DNA from: an uncultured bacterium
GTDB taxonomy: Bacteria > Bacillota > Bacilli > Lactobacillales > Lactobacillaceae
Direction of reading: 5' to 3'
Length of the DNA: 64,000 nucleotides
Assembly (NCBI GenBank): GCA_905214235.1
Contig: CAJMLF010000001.1
Coordinates: 1-64,000 of the forward strand
Each line of letters opens with the position of its first letter. Positions within the stretch are counted from its first letter, which is position 1. Under the pieces are notes generated by a model. The model ran no database searches, had not been told where the DNA came from, and was given only the letters and a program-made list of their open reading frames with translations. Shown piece after piece: positions 17,901-25,821 of this stretch. Position numbers and translations under genes: made by a program.

Positions 17901-18568
17901 TTCCCGTCGACGGCATTTGGCTGGTAGACCCGGAAGACCTTAATGGTATCCGGCAGCATCGTCTGGCCCTTTGACAGGTAAGCCGTAAAGTCTGCGGTCT
18001 GCAGGGGGCTGAGGGTCGTACCTTTGGTGTTACCCGCCTTCCCGTAGTTCCATTCAATCATGTACTGCATTACTTCGCGGTTGTCAGCTTCCTTGCCTGT
18101 CGTTGCCTTTGTACCGCTAAGAATATCATGGGTATTATCAAAGTTCGTCTTTACTTTATGAACATCCTTGGCTGCCCAACCATGGGCAATTTCGTCGGCG
18201 ACAACATTGTCCTTATAAGGGATAATAATCGGCTTGACCGTCGTTGTGTTAACGGTGGTGCTCCCCCGCTTTGTTGTGATGACCAGTGGCGTAGGCGTAT
18301 TATTCTTTACATCATCGGCGTATTGCAGGGCAAAGTGCAAGTCAAAGTTGATGTCCAAATCTTTACCCACGTTCGACTTAACCGTAAAGGTCCCATTGCC
18401 ATTGTTTGTAGCAGTCAGGTCATTGCTCAGCTGCTTGCTAACGCCGGTTTCCCAGTCAACAACTGTCCACTGACTCGGATTACTGTAAGAAATCGTGATT
18501 GGTTGACCAGCTGGTAAACGATCATTCTGGTAATTGACCGTCACTTGAACATTGTCATTACGAGCCAT
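14924..18568 (-). CDS. LPxTG surface adhesin, main part (frame-broken)
   Basis: A 1214-residue open frame encoding nearly all of a cell-wall-anchored adhesin but no signal peptide. Order: a large beta-rich N-terminal region; MucBP/Mub-like modules at about residues 640-1000 (IYVGISRTNEKHPVDGAKLG, RVIKYFDAQTNEELNKKTKL, EVIHYRYKDTGKTAAPDFVA); a Pro/Thr stalk of about 13 nine-residue PTVPTQPTK repeats; then LPQTG, a hydrophobic helix and KKRRN for sortase anchoring. A mucin- or matrix-binding role is inferred. Its first ATG overlaps the stop of the signal-peptide ORF (TAATG), with no good ribosome site, so a single frameshift separates them. It may be non-functional, phase-variable or read by recoding. 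Confidence 0.8.
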   Translation of the reverse strand: MARNDNVQVTVNYQNDRLPAGQPITISYSNPSQWTVVDWETGVSKQLSNDLTATNNGNGTFTVKSNVGKDLDINFDLHFALQYADDVKNNTPTPLVITTKRGSTTVNTTTVKPIIIPYKDNVVADEIAHGWAAKDVHKVKTNFDNTHDILSGTKATTGKEADNREVMQYMIEWNYGKAGNTKGTTLSPLQTADFTAYLSKGQTMLPDTIKVFRVYQPNAVDGNGQRVSIYKSYSKITDCVNGVFVNEDPAFEQFLKDHLTVTVNNSTTQLSWRDYQAALQKAKHDGTEPPLVNGIHLNESNMAHVKLSTDANGQSHNFSVNVGNNEDSTVKSPHSTFFIQFDILLDYNMPVSWTKPGDGPSISYNRASGKFDGIGTQINKSTSKVFQGGGNGFTHQIAYEATLHFADITNTGDVASLDTRHGVGVLNGHDEENASGSTDITFDGQSDAIKKLEEDGYQLVGASKGTLTSGKYNGSNLYDSTGTISYGTYGQGTKKASDPYTYVTSFTLQFVRTAALQHVSKTATRTVYYKKADANQPDPAKLVDLAKKVDQSVSFSGSQYQDAQGKPVAVVTLEKFKNDNKLHVNKGDDKVYVINPAAEPEKVTWQPKAGENSTLSKSTVSFNDENRQTIKDKDGNIWYITPATQKLGIEEVVPSTKADKDHTDVYLIYDRGQRALLRYHDDDAQAFLDKLAQPINAAGQTGDAIAFSNDQQELNDLLNKHYIYVGISRTNEKHPVDGAKLGQYKFGNFDNIEDQQAAPSQIFVVHVKHAKKVVTNLSSEQRVIKYFDAQTNEELNKKTKLADEVVQPVSWKQTAIVDQVMNNKVVGYNLTGKKDANNNLLVETKDPAKSWVVTSKASDYSAVKSPYLTFLGYEKLPSFSRKSNQQDAAVVEKKAAQPNVPGGEVDVYYFHAHAPQSRTVKVNEVIHYRYKDTGKTAAPDFVAKPLSFTQTGYKDMVTNVVVWNGQWTPAQEFKAVTSPEIRDYTPDKSVIQAQRVEHNSPDLEFLVLYSKKAQPTQPTQPTVPTQPTKPTVPTQPTKPTAPTQPTKPTVPTQPIRPTVPTQPTKPTVPTQPTKPTVPTQPTKPTVPTQPTKPTVPTQPTKPTVPTQPTKPTVPTQPTKPTVPTQPTKPTVPTQPARPTVPTAPTSPTQPTRPTQPTNPVQPTQLTAPTEPQTPKQPNRQLPQTGRKGNMGIVAGALAAMFAGSLGLGFKKRRN
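15160..15531 (-). repeat. 27-bp tandem repeats, Pro/Thr stalk
   Basis: About 13 copies of a 27-bp unit encode PTVPTQPTK with few substitutions (PTAPTQPTK, PTVPTQPIR, PTVPTQPAR). Third positions vary between copies, so the array is not freshly expanded. It spans the cell wall in the adhesin. Confidence 0.85.
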
Positions 18569-18795
18569 TACTTGCTGACCGTCGGCGCTGCCGCAGGAGT
18601 AGCCGTCGTTTCACCCGTCGTTTCACCCGTCGTTGCCGGTGTAGTCGGGGTATCAGCATCTGCCTGGGCACCGCCCACAAAAAACGTAACCCCCAATAAA
18701 ACAGAAGCCACGCCGACAGTCAGTTTGCGGAGCGCAAACCGCTGCCGTTGGGGCTCCATTCGCTTCATATACTCATTTTGATTATTCTTTGACAT
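18568..18795 (-). CDS. Adhesin signal-peptide fragment (frame-broken)
   Basis: A 75-residue ORF with the export signal of the adhesin: a basic MKRMEPQRQR segment, the YSIRK-like FALRKLTVGVASVLLGVTFF helix and an AQADA cleavage region. A TTGETTGETTATPAAAPTVSK linker follows and then TAA. The linker contains a 12-bp direct duplication. Ignoring the stop, the next frame continues as QQVMARNDNVQVTV, so this and the downstream ORF were one gene. I chose the ATG at 18795, with AGAAGG upstream. Confidence 0.8.
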   Translation of the reverse strand: MSKNNQNEYMKRMEPQRQRFALRKLTVGVASVLLGVTFFVGGAQADADTPTTPATTGETTGETTATPAAAPTVSK

Positions 18796-18887
18796 AGAAC
18801 TTACCTTCTCCCATAACATTCATGTTTACATTGGCACCTAATTCCACTTATTTGCCATTGAAAATGCAACCATAAATCATCATGAAA

Positions 18888-18916
18888 ACTATACTTCCAT
18901 TGCGGGTGATAGTCAA
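18888..18916 (-). promoter_or_regulatory. Promoter of adhesin
   Basis: On the minus strand TTGACT (18916-18911) and TATAGT (18893-18888) are 17 bp apart, leaving a leader of about 85 nt before the start. Intergenic bases 18820-19154 otherwise hold only AT-rich sequence and the transporter terminator. Confidence 0.72.
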
Positions 18917-19086
18917 GATAGGGGTTGGTAATAAACGCTGTCAAATAGCGCCTTATGACCATTAATAGGGCCCATAGAACATCAAAAAGGCAATATTTAA
19001 ATTAGCTTATATGAAATAAATATCAACATTCATGTTATCGACTTAAAAGTAATTTTTGTCTATTATCAATAAATTTGTATAATATA

Positions 19087-19128
19087 AAAAGGATGCCATC
19101 CCGTCATTTCAACGGTTAAGCATCCTTT
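19087..19128 (-). terminator. Terminator of GH13-transporter operon
   Basis: AAAAGGATGC and GCATCCTTTT form the outer stem, with CCGTT/GACGG inside. A T-rich tail follows on the minus strand. Confidence 0.8.
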
Positions 19129-19154
19129 TCTATTGATTAAATTTATAAATCCGT

Positions 19155-20537
19155 TTACTTAGCTTCTTCACTAGCCTTTTGTACCGTGACCCCTTCATGA
19201 ATTCTTGGAACAACGAGGGCCCCGACCAGAAGTGATAATCCAGCGATCAGCATCATCATTGTTTGGTTGTGCCCCACGAGTGGGAAAATGATGAAGCTGC
19301 ATAGGGAGGCCAGGATCTGGGGAACACAGATTCCGACATTAAACAGGCCAAGGTAGGCTCCTTCGTTCTTCCCGTTTAATGAGGAAGTCAGTAGGGTAAA
19401 TGGAATCGTGTTAATACTAAAGTTAGCAATTCCAAAGAGAATCATTGCGATGATTGAGAGAGTCTTGGAAGTGATAAACGCCATGCTGCCGAGACCGATA
19501 GCACCGAGGACCATCCCCAAAACATACCATTTCTTCCGGGAGTTAGCCTTGGCTTTGGCGTAGAGCAGGCCCCAAATAATACCAGCGATACTGTAAACGG
19601 CGGTTAAGATCCCATACCAGTTACCAGCGGCCTGGTAGCCGGCAGAGCTGACGTCAGTGGTGTGCCAGATATTCTTGGCAACCGTCCCGGTCGTGTAAGT
19701 CCAAACATACATAATTGCAAACCAAGAGAATAATTGGACCAGGTTGATTTCCCAGAAGGACCGGGGTGCCTGCTTAACGAGCTTCCAGAGACTGACCTTC
19801 TCGTGCGCCTCATTGACGTCGATGTGGTGGTAATTGGCATAAGTCTTCGGATCGTATTCCTTAACGTTGAAGACGGTCCACAGTCCCGTAATCAGCAGGA
19901 CAGCAGCGGCACAGAGGTAAGCCCAAATAACAGTGTGCGGAACAACTCCCCGCTTAGCCGTGTTGGACATCCCAAACGCGGTGAACAGGAACGGCAGGAT
20001 CGTGGCGAGAATTGCCCCACCATTAGAGAAGACCTGTTGCCATGACCAAGCGGCGTTCTTTTGCTTGTTGTTAACCATGTCACCAACCAGCATCCGTAAT
20101 GGCTGCATGCAGACGTTGGAGAACAGGTCCATGAAACAGATAGCAACGGCAGCGTAGGTCATTGCGGCCAGCGAACCATACCCGAAGCCAAACGACCCGG
20201 AAAACGGTAGCATGATCAAGACTAAGGCCGCAATTGGGGTCCCAAAGAGGAGGTATGGTAACCGCCGACCGAAGCGGTTCCAGGTCCGGTCAGACAGTTG
20301 ACCCAAGATCGGCTGAACAATCATTCCCATTAACGGTGGGAAGATGAAGAAGAAGCCGAGGCTGTTTGGGTTAGCACCAATCGTCTGACAAATCCGGCTC
20401 ATTTGTGAGCTTTGCAGTGAGAAAGCCATGTTAATTCCAAAGAAGGCAAATGTAATTGAGAAAATTTGGCTCTTGGATAATGACGGCATCCCCGCATCAA
20501 GATCAATTCGATTATCTTCGTTAGTCTTTTTATCCAT
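19155..20537 (-). CDS. MFS sugar transporter (SLC45/alpha-glucoside type)
   Basis: A 460-residue secondary transporter with twelve hydrophobic segments. The loop 2-3 signature GQLSDRTWNRFGRRLPYLLFG resembles SLC45 and GPH-type disaccharide:proton symporters. A cytoplasmic loop of about 45 residues separates the two halves. It ends the operon begun by the GH13 gene (17-bp gap), so it most likely imports the isomaltose- or maltose-type substrate hydrolysed by GH13 and GH31. GGGAGAT precedes the ATG. Confidence 0.82.
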   Translation of the reverse strand: MDKKTNEDNRIDLDAGMPSLSKSQIFSITFAFFGINMAFSLQSSQMSRICQTIGANPNSLGFFFIFPPLMGMIVQPILGQLSDRTWNRFGRRLPYLLFGTPIAALVLIMLPFSGSFGFGYGSLAAMTYAAVAICFMDLFSNVCMQPLRMLVGDMVNNKQKNAAWSWQQVFSNGGAILATILPFLFTAFGMSNTAKRGVVPHTVIWAYLCAAAVLLITGLWTVFNVKEYDPKTYANYHHIDVNEAHEKVSLWKLVKQAPRSFWEINLVQLFSWFAIMYVWTYTTGTVAKNIWHTTDVSSAGYQAAGNWYGILTAVYSIAGIIWGLLYAKAKANSRKKWYVLGMVLGAIGLGSMAFITSKTLSIIAMILFGIANFSINTIPFTLLTSSLNGKNEGAYLGLFNVGICVPQILASLCSFIIFPLVGHNQTMMMLIAGLSLLVGALVVPRIHEGVTVQKASEEAK

Positions 20538-20554
20538 AATAACTATCTCCCAAC

Positions 20555-22237
20555 TTAGTATTGGTAAACCTTTGCTTCATAAGGACGAATCGTCTCTCCC
20601 GCATCATCAGCATAGTTAGTAATTAAAAGTTTGGCACCGTCCGGAACGTCGTAGTGGCGTTGCAGTGTTTGGTCGGTGTAGTTGGTAATGACGAGCAGGG
20701 TGGTATCAGCATTTTGCCGGCGGTAGGCAAATACAGCTGGATCATCCTCGTTGCCAGCGACCAATTGAAAATCACCGTTAGTAATTACCGGAAGCTCATG
20801 ACGGAGTTTAATCAACTTCTGGTAGTAATAGAAGATTGAGTTTTGGTCCGCCAGCGCCTTTTCGACGTTGATGGTCGGGTAGTTCGGGTTGACCTTTTCC
20901 CATGGCGTTCCAGTGGAGAAGCCCGCATTCTTGCTATCATCCCATTGCATTGGTGTCCGCGCGTTGTCCCGACTATGCATTGCCAGATACTTCAGCATCG
21001 TTTTTCCATCAAGGAGGTGCTGGTCGTCAACGAGCTGGTGGTATGCGTTAATCGACTCAAGGTCAACGTAATCTGCGAGCTTGTCGAAGTAGACGTTTGT
21101 CATTCCAATCTCTTCACCCTCGTAAATATATGGGGTTCCTTGCTGGAAATGCAGCATGGTTGCCAGCATCTTGGCAGACTTTAGACGATTTTCTTCGTTA
21201 CTGTCATCACCGAAGCGGGAGACAACCCGCGGCTGGTCGTGGTTATTCCAGTAAAGGGAGTTCCAAGCGGTCCCCATCAGGCCCTTCTGCCACTTTGTGA
21301 AGTTAGCCCGCAGGTCAACCAGCTTCGTCTTCTGATCGTTCCACTTCCCCAGTGCCGGGTTACTATTGCCATCGAGCCCCATGTGTTCAAACTGGAAGAT
21401 CATGTTAAGCTCCTTATTATCCAGGTTAGCGTATGCCTTAGCCTGTTCCGGTGTGGTCCCGGGCATTTCGCCGACCGTAATCATCTTATGCTTACTCATG
21501 ACATTACGGTTCATCTCCTGCAGGAACTCGTGCATCCGCGGACCATTAGGTACAAGTTTTTCAACGTTGGCGTACTTTTCATCCCCCGTCAGTGGCCCAT
21601 CAGTGAGTTCCTTTGGCTTGGAGATCAGGTTGATAACGTCCATCCGGAAGCCATCAACACCCTTGGCAGCCCACCAGTTCATCATATCGTAAACACTGTG
21701 GCGAACGTTTGGATTTTCCCAGTTCAAGTCGGGTTGCTGGGGAGCAAAGAGGTGGAGGTAGTACTGGTCGGTTTCCGGATCGTACTTCCAAGCCGGTCCC
21801 GAGAAGTAGGAACCCCAATTATTGGGTTCCTTACCATTCTTACCATCCCGCCAAATGTAGTAATCCCGATACGGGTTATCCTTGCTCTTCTTGGATTCTT
21901 CAAACCACTTGTGCTGGTCAGAGGTGTGGTTGACAACCAGGTCCATCACCAACTTCATTCCGCGGTGGTGGATACCATTAATTAATTCCTGGAAATCAGC
22001 CATGTTACCTAAGGTTGGGTTGATTGCCTGGTAGTCACTAATGTCGTACCCGTTATCAACTTGGGGCGACTTGTAGATCGGGTTCAACCAGATAATGTCA
22101 ACTCCAAGCTTCTTGAGGTAGTCTAAGCGGTTAATGATTCCCCGGAGGTCACCAACTCCATCACCATTACTATCCTGAAAACTCTTCGGGTAAATTTGGT
22201 AAACAACCGAGTTATTCCACCAATGTTTATTTTCCAT
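20555..22237 (-). CDS. GH13 oligo-1,6-glucosidase
   Basis: A 560-residue family 13 (subfamily 31-like) alpha-glucosidase, cytoplasmic. The catalytic Asp is in DGFRMDVINLI, the acid/base Glu in TVGEMPG and the third Asp in WNNHDQPR; DLVVNHTSDQH is region I. The Val after the nucleophile Asp in region II is typical of alpha-1,6-active enzymes (alpha-1,4 enzymes usually carry Ala), so isomalto-oligosaccharides are the likely substrate. The ATG at 22237 has AAGGTG upstream. First gene of the operon with the MFS transporter, and its promoter bears two operators. Confidence 0.9.
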   Translation of the reverse strand: MENKHWWNNSVVYQIYPKSFQDSNGDGVGDLRGIINRLDYLKKLGVDIIWLNPIYKSPQVDNGYDISDYQAINPTLGNMADFQELINGIHHRGMKLVMDLVVNHTSDQHKWFEESKKSKDNPYRDYYIWRDGKNGKEPNNWGSYFSGPAWKYDPETDQYYLHLFAPQQPDLNWENPNVRHSVYDMMNWWAAKGVDGFRMDVINLISKPKELTDGPLTGDEKYANVEKLVPNGPRMHEFLQEMNRNVMSKHKMITVGEMPGTTPEQAKAYANLDNKELNMIFQFEHMGLDGNSNPALGKWNDQKTKLVDLRANFTKWQKGLMGTAWNSLYWNNHDQPRVVSRFGDDSNEENRLKSAKMLATMLHFQQGTPYIYEGEEIGMTNVYFDKLADYVDLESINAYHQLVDDQHLLDGKTMLKYLAMHSRDNARTPMQWDDSKNAGFSTGTPWEKVNPNYPTINVEKALADQNSIFYYYQKLIKLRHELPVITNGDFQLVAGNEDDPAVFAYRRQNADTTLLVITNYTDQTLQRHYDVPDGAKLLITNYADDAGETIRPYEAKVYQY

Positions 22238-22271
22238 CAATAACAGCACCTTTCATTCCATGATTGCTTTA

Positions 22272-22351
22272 TGTAACCGTTTGCATTTCCTACAATTCAA
22301 ATAATAACACTATCATCCAGATAATCAACCCTAATTATGTAAACGCATTCA
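22272..22351 (-). promoter_or_regulatory. GH13-operon promoter with two operators
   Basis: On the minus strand TTGATT (22328-22323) and TATTAT (22306-22301) are 16 bp apart. Operators TGTAACCGTTTGCA (22272-22285, downstream of the -10) and TGTAAACGCATTCA (22338-22351, upstream of the -35) flank the promoter with centres 66 bp apart. Both also fit the cre consensus. Confidence 0.7.
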
Positions 22352-22481
22352 TTTTTATATAAGTTCTTAGTAAAATTAACTCTACAAGCTTATATTACTG
22401 AACTTTTTTACTGTCCTATTGTACTTTAATGCCCGGTTTGTCTTATAATAAAAAGGAAATTGCAAAAAAGAAGGAATTATA

Positions 22482-22802
22482 ATGCTCGATAGTCTAACCA
22501 GCCTAATCCTGGTGTTTGCATTTGGTTACGGCCTATCACGGAATTTTAAAAAGGGGAACTATGCTTATTCCTTTGTTATGTATGCTGGTGCGGTCATCTT
22601 TTACGCCAACCTTTATCATACATTAAGCGGGAGCTTGGCGTTTTGTACGATGATGGTTGCCCTATTTTTAGCAATTATTTTGGCCATTGTCTTTATCTAC
22701 CGCGCCATCCAAGCAGATAACGGGAACCGCCATTACTGGGGAGCAACCGCTTTGTGTGGGATTTCAATTATCCTCGTAATTATCTTTAAGTTCATTCTCT
22801 AA
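22482..22802 (+). CDS. Small membrane protein, unknown
   Basis: A 106-residue protein with about four hydrophobic segments and short basic loops (RNFKKGN). No family recognised. GAAGGA precedes the ATG, and a -10 box (TATAAT, 22444-22449) lies 32 nt upstream. Monocistronic. Confidence 0.65.
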   Translation: MLDSLTSLILVFAFGYGLSRNFKKGNYAYSFVMYAGAVIFYANLYHTLSGSLAFCTMMVALFLAIILAIVFIYRAIQADNGNRHYWGATALCGISIILVIIFKFIL

Positions 22803-22892
22803 CTACGGAAGAAGGGACAAATCTTACAAAGCAGTTGAGTAGCTTGACAATCGGCCGGATATGCAAGTTGAAAAAGCTACAGCGCAGTAAAC

Positions 22893-22940
22893 AAAGGGAC
22901 GCTAGCATTCGGATTTTTCCGAATACTAGCGTCCCTTTTA
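22893..22940. terminator. Terminator, long perfect-ended hairpin
   Basis: AAAGGGACGCTAG...CTAGCGTCCCTTT with an inner ATTCGGA/TCCGAAT stem and a TTTTTCC loop. It lies between converging genes and probably acts in both directions. A second small hairpin (TTGCTTCGC/GCGAAAAGCAA) follows at 22963-22983. Confidence 0.85.
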
Positions 22941-22994
22941 TGCTTTCTAAAGACTTGCTTCGCAGCGAAAAGCAAGCTATTTCTGTTTCACTAC

Positions 22995-23384
22995 TTAACA
23001 GTCATGCTGACCACGCGACTTTTCCGGGAAGTTACCGCGACTGTAATCAACCACCTCAACGTTTTCTGTCAGGGTCCTCCTGTCTGAAACCAACGGCAGA
23101 GTAAAGAGGTGCCGATTAAAGCGAATCGTCATCTGGTCATCAAACTGCGCGCGTGATTCCCCCTTTATCTTTACCGGTCCCAGATTTGAATCAATCTGAG
23201 TGTCGAAATCCTTCAGGTTTAGCCCCTTGTCAATAAAAATTAGCCGGTAACCACCGTCGAGTGAGCAGCTACCAACGGCAGAGAAAGGGCCGACCCCGTC
23301 CTCAAAATCAAGCAGGATTTGCTTGTCTTTAGCTACGTACTTCTTCAGGCGTTCAATGGCCTCTGTGGTGAAGGTTAATTTCAT
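22995..23384 (-). CDS. HesB/IscA-like (YqkB family) protein
   Basis: A 129-residue protein. Its N-terminal part KLTFTTEAIERLKKY...LLDFEDGVGPFSAVGSCSLD matches the YqkB-type branch of the Fe-S biosynthesis (HesB-like) domain. The canonical CxnCGC cysteines of true IscA scaffolds are absent, leaving one Cys at CSLDGG, so cluster assembly is doubtful. GGAGGGATAAGG precedes the ATG. Monocistronic. Confidence 0.75.
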   Translation of the reverse strand: MKLTFTTEAIERLKKYVAKDKQILLDFEDGVGPFSAVGSCSLDGGYRLIFIDKGLNLKDFDTQIDSNLGPVKIKGESRAQFDDQMTIRFNRHLFTLPLVSDRRTLTENVEVVDYSRGNFPEKSRGQHDC

Positions 23385-23470
23385 TGTCCTTATCCCTCCT
23401 TGAAAGATTGGTATTTTAATTTTAAAGATGCGTGGCCTTAATGTAAATTATTCTGCTTTCACACAACTAA

Positions 23471-23499
23471 TTGACATCCACCCTACTGGCCAGTATATT
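23471..23499 (+). promoter_or_regulatory. Promoter of gluconokinase gene
   Basis: A consensus TTGACA (23471-23476) and TATATT (23494-23499) are 17 bp apart, 31 bp before the start. Confidence 0.8.
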
Positions 23500-23530
23500 G
23501 AAGCTATTACAACATATAAGGAGTACAAAT

Positions 23531-25060
23531 ATGAATTACTTTATCGGTGTTGACGTGGGAACAACCAGTACAAAAGCGGTTCTCTATGATGAACACACCC
23601 ACGTAATCAAACGATTCAGCCAGTCCTACCCCCTCTTCCGCCACCCTAACGGCATGGCCGAGCAAGACCCGACCACGATTGTCAACGCAGTGGAAAAGGT
23701 AATTGGGGATGCCGCCCAGCGAATTAACTTTTCCAAAGAAAGACTACTTGCCGTTGCCTTTTCTAGTGCAAACCAGAGTCTGATCCTCCTCGACCAGGCG
23801 TTCCGCCCTCAGTCACGGTTGATCACCTGGGCCGATACCCGGGCACGGCACGCGGCAAACCAATTGAAACGGTCCGCCTTGGGGAGACAGTTGTATGTGA
23901 ACACCGGTACCCCCATTCACCCAATGTCACCTTTGACAAAACTTCTCTGGCTCAAGGAAGCGGCACCCGAACTTCTTTCCCAAGCCGCCTATATTGGTGA
24001 CATAAAGTCCTACCTCTTTTGCCGCTTTTTCGGCACATTCAAGGTCGACATTTCAATTGCCAGTTGCACCGGGATGATGAACATCAATTCCGGTGACTGG
24101 GACCCAACGGCGTTAAACCTGGTTGGTATTCGCCAGGAACAGCTACCGGAAATCGTTAACGGTACCTACCAGGCTACCGGCCTCCTGCCAAAAGCCCAGG
24201 CAAGGATGGGAATTCCTGCCGATACCCCATTTATCTACGGGGCGTTCGATGGTGCCCTATCGAACCTCGGCGTGGGAGCACTCAAACCAGATACTGTGGC
24301 GATTACCATCGGTACCTCGGCGGCCGTCCGGGTAATCACCGACCATCCCGTGATTGACCCTCACCGGCGCCTATTCTGCTATGCGGTTGATAACCATAGC
24401 TGGGTGGTAGGTGGGCCGCTTAATAACGGCGGTGATGTCTACCAGTGGGCCGTTAAACACCTGGTTACCCCGAGTGCGGTCGCTAACGAGCAGGTTGACC
24501 CCTACACCCTGGCAAGTCGGGTAATTTCTGATGTCCCCGCCGGTGCCCACGGCCTGCTGTTTCTCCCTTTCTTAGGTGGTGAACGGGCCCCACTGTGGGA
24601 TGCCAACGCCCGGGGAAGTTTCTTTGGGCTCAATAACCTCCATACCCGGGCGGACATGCTCCGGGCGGTCATGGAAGGAATCAACATGAACATCGCGACG
24701 GTCTTCAAGGCCGTCTGTGACCTGGTGGGCCAGCCAAAATCCATAACGGCTACTGGTGGATTCGCCCGGTCCCACGTTTGGCGACAAATGCTTGCCGACG
24801 TGTTAGACTGTCCGGTCGACATTCCGGAATCGTTCGAATCAGGTTGCCTCGGTGCTGTTACAATGGCAATGAAGAGCTTAAACCTGGTCAACAGTTACCA
24901 AGTTGTGCAAAACTTCATTGGTGAAGAGGATACTTACCGTCCAGATCCAGCAACGGTCGCTATTTACCAGAAGTACCTTCCCCTCTTCCAGCAGGTCGAA
25001 GGGCTCTTGTCCCCCGCCTACTCAACAATTGCCCAGCTCCAAGAAAATGGAGCCAAATAA
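23531..25060 (+). CDS. gntK: FGGY-family gluconokinase
   Basis: A 509-residue sugar kinase phosphorylating probably D-gluconate to 6-phosphogluconate for the phosphoketolase pathway. The N-terminal phosphate loop FIGVDVGTTSTKAVLYD, GMAEQDP, the Asp in ITWADTRA, the central FIYGAFDGALSNLGVGA, ITIGTSAAVR and GGFARSHVWRQMLAD are typical of the GntK branch of FGGY kinases. I chose the ATG at 23531 with AAGGAG upstream; the longer frame starts inside the promoter. No gluconate permease is adjacent, so the substrate assignment rests on family resemblance. Confidence 0.82.
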   Translation: MNYFIGVDVGTTSTKAVLYDEHTHVIKRFSQSYPLFRHPNGMAEQDPTTIVNAVEKVIGDAAQRINFSKERLLAVAFSSANQSLILLDQAFRPQSRLITWADTRARHAANQLKRSALGRQLYVNTGTPIHPMSPLTKLLWLKEAAPELLSQAAYIGDIKSYLFCRFFGTFKVDISIASCTGMMNINSGDWDPTALNLVGIRQEQLPEIVNGTYQATGLLPKAQARMGIPADTPFIYGAFDGALSNLGVGALKPDTVAITIGTSAAVRVITDHPVIDPHRRLFCYAVDNHSWVVGGPLNNGGDVYQWAVKHLVTPSAVANEQVDPYTLASRVISDVPAGAHGLLFLPFLGGERAPLWDANARGSFFGLNNLHTRADMLRAVMEGINMNIATVFKAVCDLVGQPKSITATGGFARSHVWRQMLADVLDCPVDIPESFESGCLGAVTMAMKSLNLVNSYQVVQNFIGEEDTYRPDPATVAIYQKYLPLFQQVEGLLSPAYSTIAQLQENGAK

Positions 25061-25065
25061 AGGTT

Positions 25066-25117
25066 AAGTGTTCGCCAACCGTTAGACAATGTGGTCTTGC
25101 AATTGGCGGACACTTTT
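25066..25117 (+). terminator. Terminator of gluconokinase gene
   Basis: AAGTGTTCGCCAA pairs with TTGGCGGACACTT, followed by TTTTTT. Confidence 0.85.
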
Positions 25118-25130
25118 TTAATACCTGATT

Positions 25131-25625
25131 CTATTGGTGGGTACGGTATCCAGCTGCCTGAGCATCAGCTAGCGAGTCAAAGTAGACGACATTTTCAGGA
25201 GCAATTCCGGGATCTGGGTATTGGCCCGGGAGGTAACAATACATGGTTGAGCGGTCACCAATAATCGAATTTGGCTCATAGTTATTGGGATCAACCCACG
25301 GCTCTTTTTCCTGAGTATTGGCTGGAACCGTATTTTCGGCCATGCTTGGCTGTTGTGGTACGGTCGTGTTCACTGTTTGCCCTGTACCATTGACTTCCGT
25401 TTGTCCACCGCTTGCCGGTTTAGTAAGGGAATGATCTTTTTCTTTATCTTGCGGTTTCTTGGCTACTTTTTTCTTCTTATCCGTCTTTTTACTGGTCTTA
25501 GCGACTGTGTCCCTCTGCGCTTCTTGGGTTTGACTGCGATGGTTGATAAACCAGCCGCCTGCAATTAGTAGCAAAAGGACGACAATCCATAGCCATGGTC
25601 GGCAGTACAATGGTTTTCTGTTCAT
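25131..25625 (-). CDS. Membrane-anchored protein with nuclease-tail-like domain
   Basis: A 164-residue protein: one N-terminal membrane helix (about residues 11-28), a Lys-rich then Thr/Gln-rich disordered linker (30-110), and a C-terminal module of about 45 residues (IIGDRSTMYCYLPGQYP...VVYFDSLADAQAAGYR). That module resembles the small 'xxIYHxPGCxxY...NxVYFxSxxxAxxAGYR' domain found at the end of some secreted nucleases. It lacks the second Cys usual in that motif. AAGGAGG precedes the ATG. Probably cell-surface; role unknown. Confidence 0.65.
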   Translation of the reverse strand: MNRKPLYCRPWLWIVVLLLLIAGGWFINHRSQTQEAQRDTVAKTSKKTDKKKKVAKKPQDKEKDHSLTKPASGGQTEVNGTGQTVNTTVPQQPSMAENTVPANTQEKEPWVDPNNYEPNSIIGDRSTMYCYLPGQYPDPGIAPENVVYFDSLADAQAAGYRTHQ

Positions 25626-25766
25626 AACTAGCCTCCTTATAGTTGGATTTCCGCTTCTATGTCAATTATTTTCTATTCTTATTATATAAAAATCAGCGAT
25701 AAATAAGATACGCTATTTACCAATCTTTAAGGGGGTTAACTAATTTTTAAGAGACGGATGCAGCAA

Positions 25767-25803
25767 CAAAAAAGACCTGGAAAATTTTCCCAGGTCCTTT
25801 TAT
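25767..25803 (-). terminator. Terminator of ppaC
   Basis: GGACCTGGGAAAA/TTTTCCAGGTC hairpin followed by TTTTTTG on the minus strand. Confidence 0.85.
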
Positions 25804-25821
25804 TACCATTATCTATAAAGA

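Noticed and set aside
21239..21985. 248-codon ORF antisense to the GH13 gene
   Set aside because: It is a shadow of a strongly conserved enzyme, with no start signal.
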